Part shown: piece by piece, positions 34,681-46,840 of the stretch | Position numbering within the stretch: position 1 is the stretch's first letter | Layout of the letters: every line of letters starts with the position of its first letter | From: Cryptomeria japonica | Lineage: Eukaryota; Streptophyta; Pinopsida; Cupressales; Cupressaceae | Length of the DNA stretch: 64,000 bases | Direction of reading: 5' to 3' | Assembly: GCF_030272615.1 (NCBI RefSeq) | Contig: NC_081405.1 | Span: 575,713,752-575,777,751 of the forward strand | Notes under the pieces: generated by a model | The model's input: the letters and a program-made list of their open reading frames with translations, nothing else | Databases searched by the model: none | Told to the model about the DNA's origin: nothing | Made by a program: the position numbers and the translations under genes

Positions 34681-36035
34681 GTGTTTCAAAGGGAGAGAGA
34701 TGCTCGGAGAAATCTGAAAGGGACTATTACTACACGTTCTGATATCCCTGAGAAGGTTAAAGATCAACTTACGAAATATCAACTTATGATGAAGGCTAAG
34801 GTGCTCTTAGGTCTTCTGCATGACTGTTCCCTTTTCTCTACTCATATGGAGGATGAATGGATATGGAAAATTAATTCATCTAGAACCTTCATTGTCAAAT
34901 CGGCTTACCAGGATATGGAGGCAAAAACTGCAGAGAATTTTAGTTTGAAAGAAATCTGAATGAAAGGCCTAATTCCTAAAATAAACCATTTTTGATGGGC
35001 TATGACTCATGGGAGGATTCTCACTATTGATAATCTTAACAATCAGGGCTTCTCCTTTGCCAACATATGTGATCTTTGTTATAAGGATATCAAAAGTATA
35101 GATCATATTCTTCTACATTGTAGTTTTGTTCAAGAGATTTGGGATTCTATTATGGACTTAAAAATTTATTGGATTCATCCTAAAACCATGATAAACTTCA
35201 CGGATTTGTGAACTATGACCTCCTACTCTCACCCTATTGCTAAGAATCTATGGCTTCAAATTACCCCAATTTTGGCTTGGAACATCTGGAAGGAATGGAA
35301 TAACAAAGTTTTTAGAGAAGAAAGGAAAACTAGCAATGTTCTCGCCAATATCAAAAAACAACAAGTTAGAGAAAATGTCAATGCAAGCTCCACAAGAATC
35401 TCTAAGGTCTTACTTACTTTGCTAGACCTCTAATTAAGACAAAAATGGGGTATCCAACATAAATTATTGAAGCTTAACTAGAGTAACTTGTTACTAAGAA
35501 AAAGCTACACTTGGTTCCCTCTGGATTCAAGTTGGATAAAGTGTTATTTTAATAGTTGATCTAATGGTAACCTTGGTCTGCTGTGGATGAGCGAGTTAAT
35601 CAGAGATCAGGGGGAAGGTTGATTTAATGATATAGGACCAACTTGGGGATCAACATGAATAACAGAGCTAAAGCTATGGTGGCTTGGATGGGCCTTTGTA
35701 GGCTTCAACATAACTCGATGGGGAATGTAACCTTGGAAGGAGATTCTAAGTTGATCATTGATTGTCTTAATACCTCAATTCCCCCCCCCCCCAGGAGATC
35801 TAAGGGATTATAAGGAATTATAAAAGTCTCCTTAATCTCTTTGAGAACATTACTATTCAGCATACCTATAGGGAGGGAAATATGGCAGCCGACCTTATTG
35901 CCAATCAACATCTGAGAAATGAGGATTGATGATTTTTTAACTTCAGTGGAAGTTCTAAGGAGCTCAAAGAGATTCTGGCTCATGAAAGGGTTAAGTGTAA
36001 ATGGGGGAACAAGGGCAGATACCAACAAGGGTTCT
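34681..36035 (+). pseudogene. L2 ORF2 zf-RVT and RNase H domains
   Basis: 34681-34959 is a linker segment, ending in the FIVKSAYQDM phrase typical before zf-RVT. 35002-35211 is the zf-RVT zinc-binding region (CDLCYKDIKSIDHILLHC then EIW). RNase H runs from about 35535 to 36030. It has YFNS-stop-SNGNLG (first catalytic Asp changed to Asn), LEGDSKLIIDCLN near 35740, and REGNMAADLIANQHL near 35875, the C-terminal motif. A run of 11 C at 35783-35793 sits inside the domain and probably shifts the frame. Confidence 0.75.
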
Positions 36036-36489
36036 AACAGTCCCAGGTTTTGAGTACTTGTTTATATGATCACATTTTTAAAATTTTTTAAAATTATGTG
36101 CACCCCTATAGTATGATGGGTAGGGTTAAGGTGATTTGGACCTTTATTCTTACATGTTCTTTTTCCAACTAGACTATGTATGACAGAGATGACATGGAAC
36201 CAAAGGGTCTATAGGTAGGTACAACAACTAAGGCTAATGACTTCAAATGGATATCTTTAGATTGGGTTTTTAGTAGAAGTAAAGGTGGCATTTTTAAATT
36301 TTTGTAGAGCATTTAATTTTAATGATTTGAAAGGAAATTACACATGGGATGACAACGGTGAGAAAAAGTTTAAAAATGACCTTTCTAGAAATATTTCTTT
36401 ATGTTTGCCTGGGATTGTGAAGAGCTTGAGCTATTTCTTGGGTCATTTTCGTAGAGATAATCTACGCTCTGTTTGTTGTAATTCCAACA

Positions 36490-37907
36490 TGGCGGCCCTC
36501 TTAAGAGAAATAAGCCTACAAACTGTGATGTGATTCATGACAATGAGGAGATTTGGGAGCTATTTCAAAATTCTAGTTGTAGCCCATTCTATCTGGCTTT
36601 GAAGAGTTACAATAAGGCCCTGACGGCATGGTTTTGCAAATCTTGGTAGAATGGTATTGTGACTATCAGGAGGATCTCCTTCACTATGATGTCAGATTAC
36701 AGCATATAGGTCACTAGTTTGCCAAATGTTGGTGAACATGTGGAAAGACGCAATAGTGGTGACTACAAATGGTTTATGAAAAAAAAATTGAGAAAGGGGA
36801 GAATCTAGAGGCAATTCAGAATGGCTATGGTTGCTTGCTTTTGTCTAAACTATTCCCCATAGCTAGTTACTATATTATAAAGTATTTTACGTTAGATGGT
36901 AGATACACTACTATGTACAGTTATCATTTTCCTATTTTTAGTCATATTAGGCATGGGGAGAAAATTAATTTTCCTTTCTTTCTATTTTCTTCCCTAAAAT
37001 CTATCTTCTTTACAAGTTTGTTGTGGACCACTCTCCCAGCCTCAATAGTTTGTCCCCTATTCTTGGGAATGAAGGAAATTTTTTGAAAAATCTGGATAAG
37101 TCCTCCAAGATTATGCTTGTCGGCCCTATATCTCATTGTGCACTTGCCTCCACCTCCTCTATTGAGAAAAGAGGAAAACCATCCCTTCCTCTCCTAGAAA
37201 AAGAATCCCTAGAGATTTCTTTGCTAGATGTGAACTTTGATAAAAGAAAGCTTCAAACTCCTAAGAATTCCCCAATTAAACCTGAAAAAACCAACAAAGA
37301 GTCTACTAGGAAGAGTATAACCATAGACCTAGACCTTCACAATCAAGATGATGAGGAGGGAAAACCTTCAGAGTAGGAAAAAATTGATAGAAGCTCCGAG
37401 GAAAGGAGGTCGGCTAGGCTTCGAGCTAAGGAAAGAAAAGAGGAAAATAGAAAAGCTGATAACAAGACCAATATTAAAAATATGGAAGAAGTTCATGATT
37501 TGGAGGAGGATAATAATTCCACTGACAATCCTGAGGATGAGGATTTCTATGAGGAGAAGGAAAACCCTAAATAGAATTTTAAAGAGGAAATTGATGAAGA
37601 GGAAGAAGGGGATGAGATCAGAGGGACTGAGGAGGATTCAGATACTCCAAAAAAAATTCTTGAGGCCCCTAATTTGTCAAGTGATGAGGAGATGGTTCCC
37701 TATTCCCACTACTCTCCTATTAAAACAGACGACGACAGTAATCTGTATGAGAATTCACTAGAGCTGAAGCAGAGACTTGCTACTCTCGAGACGAAGAACA
37801 AGGAAAAAAATGTGAAAATCCAAAACCTGTGTGATGCCTTAAATTGCCTTTGCGATATTATGGATGGGGTTATGAATAATGTTGTTCCCAGCATGGTTTT
37901 TGGTTAG
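36490..37907 (+). pseudogene. L2 ORF3: extra downstream ORF (unrecognised family)
   Basis: A third ORF about 460 bp after RNase H. In order: an IWELFQ and FYLALKSYNKALTAWFCKSW segment; a central globular segment IIKYFTLDGRY, then YHFPIFSHIRH and INFPFFLFSSLKS (36865-37000); a basic motif RRSARLRAK (37400-37430); long acidic stretches; and a C-terminal predicted coiled coil (SLELKQRLATLETKNKEK) ending at 37905. The L3 copy at 48226-49690 has the same segments in the same order. The central segment resembles a multi-copy uncharacterised plant protein family as I remember it, unverified. Stops and frameshifts make it a pseudogene. Confidence 0.6.
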
Positions 37908-38440
37908 GGGAGGATTAAAAAGAATAAGAAGAAGATGGCGAAGTAGGGCCAGATGGAGCAAGTTTGCGAGTGATGACGAGGAGAAGATGGACACTTGGGA
38001 ATACAATCTGGGAAGACTCCAATGGTTCTAGAATCTACTTAATAAGGATTAGCTTCTCTTTGGGTTTGGGCTTTTGTTCCTTTTTGCTTATGTTCATATT
38101 AAGGAAGATGTACAAGGTTTGCGTACCCTTTAATGCTAACTTTAATTATGATAGGACTGATAAGATTTTTAGTAATATGATCTCTATTGATGTTATTATT
38201 AAAATATTGAGTACTATGCTTACGGATAATTTTTATAAGTGGGATGATAAGTCTAAAAGCTGGAGGTTAGTTAGGATGTGCAGAAATAGCTATAGAAATA
38301 TGAAAGTTTTTGATTGTTTTTTAAGGGTGGGCTTTGTTTTTTATTTGATCTTTGGGTTGTTGTTCTTTGGTTGAAGATTTAATTATTTAATTCTCTTTTA
38401 TTCTCAGTTCAGGGTCCTCTCCCTTCTTATATAATCAAAA

Positions 38441-40535
38441 ACTAATTGGATAAACTCTTTATTTTATAAATATCACTTATCATCATCCACAACTTATATC
38501 CAAGTCTTCTATTAAGACATTCAAGAGGACAAAATGTGTAGGACATAATTGAATGGTTTCTCATGCCTTCTTGTCCAATTCATTCCAAGTGTCACCCAAC
38601 ATTTTATATTTATCAAGTTTATTTTTCATGTAAAAATTAGAACGTGTTGATCTATTTCTTCCAAAAGATCTTCCAAGTTTAGTTTCCATATCTCATTCCT
38701 AGTGCCATTAAATTTCTCAACATTTGTGTGTGAAAGAGAAACTGTGGATCTCAATCCTTTATTGAAATATACAAAACCACACAACAAAACCTCTTGATAT
38801 AACCAAAAAAGCTTGAAAAGTTAAAGAGAAAGATACGCCCCTTTGACAAATTTTTTATCTTTGATACAAAAGGTTGAGAAAAAAGGTGAGTAAATCTTGT
38901 AGTATCAACTTTCATATGTTATTGCAAATTAGAAATCAAATAAACACATCTGAAATAAACATTTGATTCCACTATTTCACATGAATATAAAATAATCTTT
39001 ACAGAAGAGACAATGCATTTATATGGAATAAAACCTTTTAAGAAGAACTCTACTAGATAAAGAGGTAAACTATATTATCATTCTTCAAAATAGAGAACAC
39101 TAAAATTATGAACTTCATTACACTTCTCCAACTAAGCCCAAAACCGCCTAGAAACCTTTAAAAAACATGCCATGAAACAACCATGCCATAACTGTAATTT
39201 ATTTTAAACTGGGATAAATAAAACCATCGTTGTTTTTTAAAAAACGGGGTAAAATAACAATTGTATTTAATACCACCCCTTGGAGATTGAACTACCAATA
39301 TACATACGTAATAAAGTTAAAAAAAATTCAAGTGATTTCTTCTTTGGCACCAAACTGAAGGCCACTTATACCTTTAAAGTTCTCAAGGATTTATAACTCC
39401 TAGGGATATTTCAAATCTCCAAATGAATATCCGTTGTCCTTCCAAACTTGAGTGTCCAATTCATGACCCTTCATATCTCAATATGGACATTGAAAGGAGT
39501 GTAATTTGTCTATTTTAATTTATTTTTCTCTTTCTCATGTTCACCTTTTGAATCTTCAAAGTAAAGCTTATACAAAGTTAGATATATCCAAACTATAGTT
39601 TTTTGGCAAATAAGTTTTAAAAGTTTAACTTTAATTAATTTATTAAAATATTTCATATTTTACATATCCTGTACTTGTATTTTGTAAGATTGATCTTTTA
39701 TTTTTGAAGATTATGCATATTAATATTTAAAAAAAATTAATGAAAAATTAAGTGACAAAACAACTCCTTTAAATAATTCCTAAGAAAATAATAAATAATC
39801 CTATTGAGATAATTTCAATGATCCGTCTATTTATTACTCTTTATATCACCAACCAATACCAATAAGTAATGCATTCAATGATTGTTTTTGACAATTTCAT
39901 ATAATCATTTGTTTACATAATATTATTGTATATTCATGTTATTAAAAACTGTATATCTATAAAGCTAGTGATATATAATATTAGAAGTAGAAGGATAATA
40001 TTTTATATTTCTTATTTATGTTAGAAGTTGAAGAGGCATCTAAATTATGAATTATATAGTCATTTTCATATTATTAAATATGTACATTTTGACTGAATGA
40101 AACAAACTTTCATTGAATATATTTGAATTGTTTAATTTACATTTATTGTCAATACTTTAAAAAAATTTAATTTAATTTATGATCTTGACATTAATATTAA
40201 ATCTTTGATTTAAAATAAATAAATGAAAAAACAATTAAATTTTAGATTGTGAAAAATTGAACATATTAATTCTAATTTTAAATGATTTACTTTATGCATG
40301 CAATTTTTAAATTTATTAGAAAAGTATATTAGCGAACGTATACAGATTTATTTAATTAAAACCAAGATTTATGCTGCTGTACTAACACCATTCCCACCAT
40401 TTTGATCAAAAATTCATTTTTTTTCAGCATGTTTGATATGTCCACTACATTTCAACGTTCATGGATAGCAGTTTACACGAATGCTTGTATTAGAATTTAT
40501 TAGTTTATACATTGTGATCAATTGTTCTCGACATA
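38441..40535. other. AT-rich intergenic sequence; no gene seen
   Basis: Start of the low-repeat island. Stops are dense in all frames, and I recognise no transposon domain, LTR end or RNA gene. Confidence 0.55.
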
Positions 40536-40736
40536 ACGAGATCATTATTTTCGATGATTTGAGGAACACATTGTGTATATGTTGGATAGCATTGTCATGC
40601 ATTCAGCATTCAATCACTTAACTATCTAGTACCATTGGACCACTATTCAGTAGACGAGATCATTATTTTTGATGATTTGAGGAACACATTGTGTATATGT
40701 TAGATAGCATTGCCATGCATTCAGCATTCAATCACT
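40536..40736. repeat. Direct repeat upstream of the RING-H2 gene
   Basis: Two ~84 bp copies (40536-40619 and 40654-40736, period 118 bp) differing at only a few positions, starting ACGAGATCATTATTTT and ending TTCAATCACT. They lie 350-550 bp before the start codon of the RING gene. Confidence 0.85.
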
Positions 40737-41005
40737 GAAGTATCAAAAGAACAAACTTATACATTTACATTTTTGTTTATCACCACTGAGATTAAGCATA
40801 GTTAGGCGAGAGGATTACAGCATGAACTGAACCACTGCGTATTGCACAAGTTATTGCTTGGGGTATCTATTGTCCCGGTAACGCTCTAAGAAAGCAACAA
40901 TTTTCTTTTACTGAACTAAGTTTCTTAAAACCTAATTATTAGATGTTGCCGCACTCTCTTAATACTCGTGTACATTCATTCGCAACTCTTAACATATTGC
41001 AATGA

Positions 41006-41015
41006 TATATATAAA
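41006..41015 (+). promoter_or_regulatory. TATA box of the RING-H2 gene
   Basis: TATATATAAA, 73 bp before the ATG at 41088. A start of transcription some 30 bp downstream would give a 5' leader of about 45 bases. Confidence 0.6.
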
Positions 41016-41087
41016 GGAGTGCGAGATGAACGTCATTCATTATTACTCAACTATTTGAAGTTTGAAGTCCTTAAATCAGTTCAGAAA

Positions 41088-41846
41088 ATGGCACAGCAAG
41101 GAGAGGCAGATCAGCTTGTTAATGACAATGAAGGAGAAGATGATAATGGTCTTTTCATTATCGCACAAGCTATTAGGCGGCGCTTTCCATCATTACCAGA
41201 GGATTGGACCGACAGGCAGTGTTTAAACGAATTAAACGGTCGTGCTTGTTTATTGAAAATTGATGTTATAAGAGAAAAAATAGCTTACGAAGCAGACCGG
41301 CAAAATGAAGCTGATAACTTTGCATTCATTCTTAATCTGTTTAACGCTGCTCTCAATTCATTACAGAATGAGTTAGACGATTACAATGTCGAACTGGACA
41401 GATATATAGCCGACAACCCCACGCCTGAGTGCAGAAGATACTGCGATCCGCTGACAAATGTTACTGGTATTCTGAAAGAGGTAGAAGATATGATTGGTGA
41501 AATCTGGTCGAGCGATCTGCAAGAAAGAATGGAGAGACGGACGGAGAGAGAGATTATGCAAGTTGTAGAAGGCCTACCTACCATCAAAATTTCAGAAAAT
41601 CATCTTAAAGAAATTGTTACGTGTGTGATTTGCTTATCTGATTTTGAAGAGGCAGAAGAGGCATGCCAGTTGCGTTGCGATGAACGCCATATATTTCACG
41701 GGGAATGTATTAAAAAATGGGTGAAGAAGAATTGGGATTGTCCCATTTGTAGGCGGGCAGCAATCACGTGGAAATATTGGAGGGAAAGATCTGGAGATGA
41801 AGATGTCGGTAGACTTAGATATACTTTTCTAGACGCTAACCTTTAA
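41088..41846 (+). CDS. RING-H2 zinc-finger protein, putative E3 ubiquitin ligase
   Basis: The only intact gene-like ORF in the window: 252 residues, single exon. The C-terminal RING-H2 finger has all eight ligands: C179, C182, C197, H201, H204, C207, C218 and C221, spaced CX2CX14CX3HX2HX2CX10CX2C, with the W211 and P219 typical of RING domains that bind E2 enzymes. RING-H2 proteins usually transfer ubiquitin from an E2 to a substrate. The N-terminal 175 residues are acidic and helical-looking, with no signal peptide or membrane segment, so it is probably soluble. I chose the ATG at 41088 (context AAAATGG), which follows a TATA box; the frame is open further upstream but has no ATG. No neighbouring gene hints at its substrate. 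Expression is unproven. Confidence 0.8.
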   Translation: MAQQGEADQLVNDNEGEDDNGLFIIAQAIRRRFPSLPEDWTDRQCLNELNGRACLLKIDVIREKIAYEADRQNEADNFAFILNLFNAALNSLQNELDDYNVELDRYIADNPTPECRRYCDPLTNVTGILKEVEDMIGEIWSSDLQERMERRTEREIMQVVEGLPTIKISENHLKEIVTCVICLSDFEEAEEACQLRCDERHIFHGECIKKWVKKNWDCPICRRAAITWKYWRERSGDEDVGRLRYTFLDANL

Positions 41847-41888
41847 GAAAAAAGCTCCTTAGTCTGAATGTTTATTAATACATTAATA

Positions 41889-42030
41889 ATTGTTAGACTA
41901 CTACTATCTTGTAGTTTTTCTATTGTTAATGTTCACTAAGACAACTAGGAAGTACTACTATCTCTCAGTTTTTCTATTGTTAATGTTTATTAAAACAACT
42001 AACAAGTGTTAGACTACTACTATCTTCTTC
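41889..42030. repeat. Tandem repeat downstream of the RING-H2 gene
   Basis: Two units of ~60 bp and a partial third, built on GACTACTACTATCTTG, then TTTTTCTATTGTTAATGTT, then ACAACTA. It starts some 45 bp after the stop codon, so it probably lies in the 3' UTR or terminator region. Confidence 0.75.
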
Positions 42031-42465
42031 TGTGAATGAAGACCATTAAAAATTATATACTAAATGTATGTAAATGTATAAATCATATATAAATATTAAA
42101 TGATAAATATAGAAAAAAATATCAAATATATACTAATATATATTTAAATATAAAATGTATATTATATTGTGAGATTAATGAAACGTATATCAATAAATGA
42201 TGTTAAAAACATAGAGAAATATATACTAAAAAATTAATGTATATTTATATTTGATATCAAATATAAATTTTGTTGTGAAGAAAACTTAATCTCAAATCAA
42301 TTACGAATACACTTTAAAGGATTTAAATATGATTGAAACAAAACTAAAGATAAATTATAGCATTAAATAAATTACAAATATATTTATAAATTATGCATAC
42401 TATTTATAATAACATAATTTTTTATAATAACATAATTTTTTAAGATGTGGTATGTAAAAAAGTAA
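42031..42465. other. AT-rich spacer before LINE L3
   Basis: Very AT-rich, no ORF. A 20-bp direct repeat (TTTATAATAACATAATTTTT twice) lies at about 42402-42440. TATGTAAAAAAGTAA at 42451-42465 is a candidate target duplication of L3. Confidence 0.5.
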
Positions 42466-42484
42466 GTACAATCCTCCGTCGTTC

Positions 42485-43650
42485 ATGGTGGTGTCTGCTA
42501 GTGGGAAACTCCCACAACCACCCACGGACCCCATTTTGGACCCTGCGATGTTGACACTGTCTATCACATCGTTTCCTGGTCCCACGACGGTTCCTCCTTT
42601 CGATCCGGCGGTGCCTCAGATTGACAGTTCTTCTTCGGAGAGCTCTCTGGCCATGCCCATGGTATTTGATTCTGATCCTATTCCTAATGTGTCATTTTTT
42701 CTAACCATGGAGCCTCTAATTGTTAACACGAATCTCAAGGGTTGTAAAAATGTGCTGGTAGGAAATACTAAGACTGTAGACCCCAACTTCATCCCTGTCT
42801 ACTCGCAATCTGAGGAGGGAATGTCTTTCGCAATTCTTGACATTGTTTTGGACCGTCTTTTATTGAACATGGTGAATACTTTGGTGGGGAAGTTCTTCTC
42901 CCTGCGCCCCATGGTGGAGATGGTCAAAAAATGGGTCAAGGACAAATGGAAATTGAAAGGGAGTGTTTTTGTTACTGCCATGCTTGGCGTCGTCTTCCTC
43001 TTCAAATTCACTGCTGAGGAGGATGTCGCCCTTGTTCTCTTTGGATGCTGGTCCTATGGTCGAAACAACCTCTCCCTTTATCATTGGAAGGCTGGCTTTG
43101 ACCCTGTGGCTAACTTGCAAAAAAATATTCTAGTATGGGTTTGGCTCCTGGGGCTTCCCTTGAATACTAGGATGAATCCATCTTCAAATGGATTGGGAAC
43201 TCCTTTCGTCATTTTGTAGGTGTTGATGATATCACTAGATCCAAATCACACCTGGTCTATGCTCATTTTTGTGTTCAAGCTATTGTGAGCATGAATCTCC
43301 CCAACTTCATTACCCTCAATTCCAGACTTGGTAGCTAGACTCAAGCCCTGATTTTTTAAAAAGCTACCCTCTTCTGCCAAAAATGTCACAAATTTGGGCA
43401 TGTTATCTCCCAATGCAAGGCTTTGGGCCCCCTGTCCCTCAAGATTAAGGGCCCGACCTAGGTGGAATTTTCAGTGCCAAATGCTCCTATTATTCATCAA
43501 GACCTAGTTGTGCGACCTATGGTCACAACTACTCCTAGCCCGAACCTACCAACCTTAGCAGCCAAGGACCTAGTTGTGGAAGAATACCCCTTTGCTGAGA
43601 GTATCAACAACCTTCTCAAATCTCCTATAAGAAATGAAGGTCCTCTCCTA
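42485..43650 (+). pseudogene. L3 ORF1 (DUF4283 domain and CCHC knuckle)
   Basis: RNA-binding ORF1 protein. The ATG at 42485 opens a 244-codon frame. The N-terminus is proline/serine-rich. The DUF4283 domain spans about 42800-43200 (RLLLNMVNTLVGKFFSLRP, KWVKDKWKLKGSVFV, LSLYHWKAGFDP). After a stop at 43217 the frame changes and continues to a perfect CX2CX4HX4C knuckle at 43375-43416 (CQKCHKFGHVISQC). A proline-rich C-terminal tail follows to about 43650. ORF2 begins right after it. Confidence 0.8.
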
Positions 43651-43651
43651 G

Positions 43652-44540
43652 AACATGAGGGGCCTTAACAACCCCCAAAAGCAATATGCTCTTAAAAAGT
43701 GTATTTTAAAAAAAAAATTATGATCCTTCTTCTCCAAGAAGCTAAGATGTCTATGCCCTCCTTTTCCCTTGTTATTGGGAAAATTTGGCCTGGTGCAAAG
43801 TTTGTTATTAGTGATGCTACTGGAGCCTCTGGTGGCTTGGTCACCATGTGGGACCGCTCCCATTTTTCTGGTAGTCTTCTCTCCTCCTCGGCCAATCTTT
43901 TGGTCTCTGAACTCTCTTTCCCAATGGACTCTTGTATTCTTGTTAATGTTTATGACCCTAAAGTTAGATCTGGTAGATTAAAGCTTTGGAATGACTAAAC
44001 TTATCTAATACATAATAATGTCAATGCCCATTGGTTGATTGCGGGTAATTTAAACTCTCATTTGATCCCCTCTAAGAAGTTGGGAGGCCTTCCATAGTAC
44101 TCTGACAGTATGACTCATCTAGCTGACTTCATTGGTAGGAATGGGTTAATGAATGTGGAACTATCGGGGTAAAAAATCACTTGGTCCAATCTTAGGAAGG
44201 GAAAGGATCTTATTCAAGTCAGACTTGACATATTTCTTATCTCAGGCAACTGGGAATTGGTCCAGCCTTGAAGCTCACTGCCTTCCCCAGAACGGTCTCT
44301 TACCACAACCCCCTGCTCCTTTGGAATACCACAAATGCTACAAGGAAGAATCATCTTTTTCGATACGAAATTATATGGAACTCTCATCTAGAGTTCAAGG
44401 ATTGCATCAAAAGACGGTGGAGCACCAACATACCTGGTACTCCTATGTTCATGATTTCCCAGAAGATCAACATCGTGAAAAGAAACGTCTGGAGCTAGAA
44501 CAAATACACCTTAAGGGATATCTTCAAGAAAAAAAAGGAT
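43652..44540 (+). pseudogene. L3 ORF2 endonuclease
   Basis: APE-type endonuclease. MRGLNNPQKQYALKK at 43655 is the usual opening phrase. LLLQEAKM near 43726 is the QET metal-binding motif, with T changed to A. GGLVTMWDRS follows, then CILVNVYDP. IAGNLNSHL near 44040 is the GDFN motif mutated to GNLN. KKITWSNLRKG near 44170 and onward marks the C-terminal part. The frame is broken at about 43998 and 44170-44300. The downstream linker contains a lysine-rich region before RT. Confidence 0.75.
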
Positions 44541-44589
44541 CTCAATAGTAAACTGACTGCTATCCAAGAGTGTATTGATCAAGGTGACT

Positions 44590-46840
44590 CCCTTAAAGCC
44601 ACGCATATGGAGGAGGCTGCCCTCTGAAGAAAATGGAAGGAAAATTCCCACAAAGAGGAACTCTACTAGAAACAGAAAACCAGGGTTCAATGGATCAAAG
44701 AGGGTGATAAAAATACTACTTTCTTCCATACATCTACTTCTATCCATAGGCATAGAAATAAAATCTCTTTCCTCATGGATGACAATAATCAAGTGGTCAA
44801 CGATGCTAATAGTTTGAGCAGACTGACTACCAACTATTTTTATACTTTATTTAGTGACGATGATGACCGGCGGCAGCCTGCTGGGGAGGACCTTCTGAAC
44901 TACCTCCCACCACCCCTCTCGAAGGAAGACAACAACCTTATTTTTGCCCCTATTTCTGAGGAGGAAGTCAAGTCTATTTTTTTTGCAATGGGCCCCTTGA
45001 AAGCCCCGGGCTATGATGGTTTCCCCCTGACTTTTTTTCAAGATTTATGGGATGTGGTGGGCCCTGATAATGTTCTGGCTACTAGAGATTTTTTTAAAAT
45101 CAGGAAGGCTCATTAACAAACTCAATCACACTTTCATTTCTCTTATCCCCAAAAATCAGGAGGCATCTACTCTGAAGGACTTCCGCCCTATCAGTCTCTG
45201 CAACACTATTTATAAAACCTTTAGCAAAGTTCTTGTCAATAGGCTCAAACTTGTCTTAGATCCTTTGATTAGCCCCTCCCAAAAGGTTTTTATTCTTGGT
45301 AGATAGATTCTTGATGTCGTCATCTCTACTCATGAGATTATCCACTCATGGATAAGTGTCATCATTCAAGGATGGTTCTCAAGCTTGACATCTCCAAGGC
45401 TTATGACAGGGTCAACTGGAACTTCTTTTTCAATGTTCTAAAATGTATGAGATTTGGAGACAAACTCATCAAACCTATTAGGGAATGCATATCTATTGTC
45501 ACCTGTGCGGTATTGCTAAACAGGAGCTCCCTGGAGAAGTTTAGGAGCTCCAGAGGGTTACAGCAAGGGGATCCTCTATCCCCTTACCTCTTCATCATCC
45601 TTGTTGAAGTGTTGGCCTCTAACTGAAACTCTATGGCCCACAGGGGTACTCTTCTAGGCATCAAACCTGCCTCTGCGATGCCCCCCAATGTTCTACAACA
45701 ATTCGTTGATGATACTACCCTTTTTGGTATCTCCTCTATTTGGGAAGCTAATGATTGGAAATACTTTCTCAATGCCTATGCTCTAGCTTCTGGCGACCAT
45801 ATTAACTATGAAAAGAGAAGCATTTACTTCTTCCACACTAATGTCCAACTCCAAGATAAAGTCTATAGAATCCTTGGTTGTCAAAGGGCCTCCGTCCCTA
45901 GCACCTAGCTAGGCCTCCCCTTGATTGTTAAAGATGTCTCTAATTCCCTCTAGATCTCTATCCTTGAAAGAATGCATAAAAAGTTGGCTGGTTGGAAAGG
46001 TAGATTCTAGAGTAGTTCGGGGAGATTACAACTGCTTTCCTCCTCCCTCCAGGGGATCCCTATGTACTTTCTCTCCCTATTCAAGATATTTTCAACTTTG
46101 GTTGCTAGGCTAGACAAAATGCAAAAGACTTTCCTCTGGACAGGAATGGAAGAAAAGAAGAGGTTATCCTTGGTGGGTTGGGACAAAGTTTGTCTTCCCA
46201 AGGCCATGGGTGGCTTGGGAACCTGCAAAATTTCATTGTTCAATAAGGCCCTTATGACTAAAATTGCCTGGAAGCTTCTGAATAAGGATATAGATTTGAG
46301 TAGGATCATCAAGGATAAGTACTTGGGTAATGCTGATTTTTCCTTTGTCTTGAAAGAGAAGGGCCTTCCTAGGTGTTCCAAAATTTGGAATAACATCTTG
46401 AGCTACAGGGACCCTCTATATCTTGGTTTGAGGTGGATTATTGGAAATGGCAGGAACATTCTCTTTTGGGAAGATAGTTGGTTAGGAGAGAGACCCCTTG
46501 CTTCTTTCCCCTCCCTGAGATGGCTACAGGATGCCACCAAAGGCTTCTTTGGTGAAAGGGTCAGTGATTACTTGAGCAATTACACTTGGAGGGCCTTGGT
46601 GGTTTTCTGCATTGACCATCCCTTCCTCCTCACTACTACTAGAGAGCACCAAAATCTTTTGGCCTATATATTCCTCGCCTTGTTTCCTAAGGAGGACAAA
46701 CTTATTTGGAATTGGGACCCCTCTGCATACTTCTCTGTTAGAACTACCTACACCAGCCTACTCAGGGAGCCTGTTTACTCCTCTATCAAGAAAGAGGTCT
46801 GGAATCCCCAAATCCTCCCAAAGGTTAAATTCTTCTGGTA
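44590..46840 (+). pseudogene. L3 ORF2 reverse transcriptase
   Basis: LINE RT with most motifs readable. LKAPGYDGFPLTFFQDLW lies near 44998-45050, FRPISLCNTIYKTFSKVL near 45182-45235, and VLKLDISKAYDRVNW near 45375-45420. LQQGDPLSPYLF lies near 45557-45595, with the catalytic box QQFVDDTTLFG near 45697-45730. The C-terminal thumb segment is at 46062-46841 (open for 259 codons), including FLWTGMEEKKRLSLVGWDKV, then INGNGRN-type NGRNILFWEDSWLGE. There is a stop near 45114 and frame changes near 45300 and 45910. FVDD replaces the usual FADD. Confidence 0.85.

Larger units (their letters stand above)
31950..38440 (+). mobile_element. LINE L2: L1-type element with extra 3' ORF, 5' end lost
   Basis: Plus-strand LINE that starts inside the endonuclease, directly after the solo LTR, and keeps RT, zf-RVT, RNase H and a further ORF. 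It ends near 38440 with a tail (GGGTCCTCTCCCTT then AATCAAAAAC) similar to the L3 tail near 62885-62935. ORF1 is absent. Confidence 0.8.

Noticed and set aside
35783-35793. Run of 11 C as a programmed slippage site
   Set aside because: L3 has no such run at the equivalent place; more likely a replication or sequencing homopolymer error in a dead element.
36285-36533. 82-codon ORF as the start of L2 ORF3
   Set aside because: The segments shared with L3 ORF3 begin in another frame near 36490; this ORF matches nothing in L3.
40968-41087. Upstream extension of the RING-H2 ORF
   Set aside because: The open frame begins at a GTG, contains no ATG, and overlaps the TATA box at 41006. The first in-frame ATG is 41088.
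44153-44548. 131-codon ORF in L3
   Set aside because: Out of frame with the endonuclease motifs for most of its length; mixed shadow of ORF2 after frameshifts.
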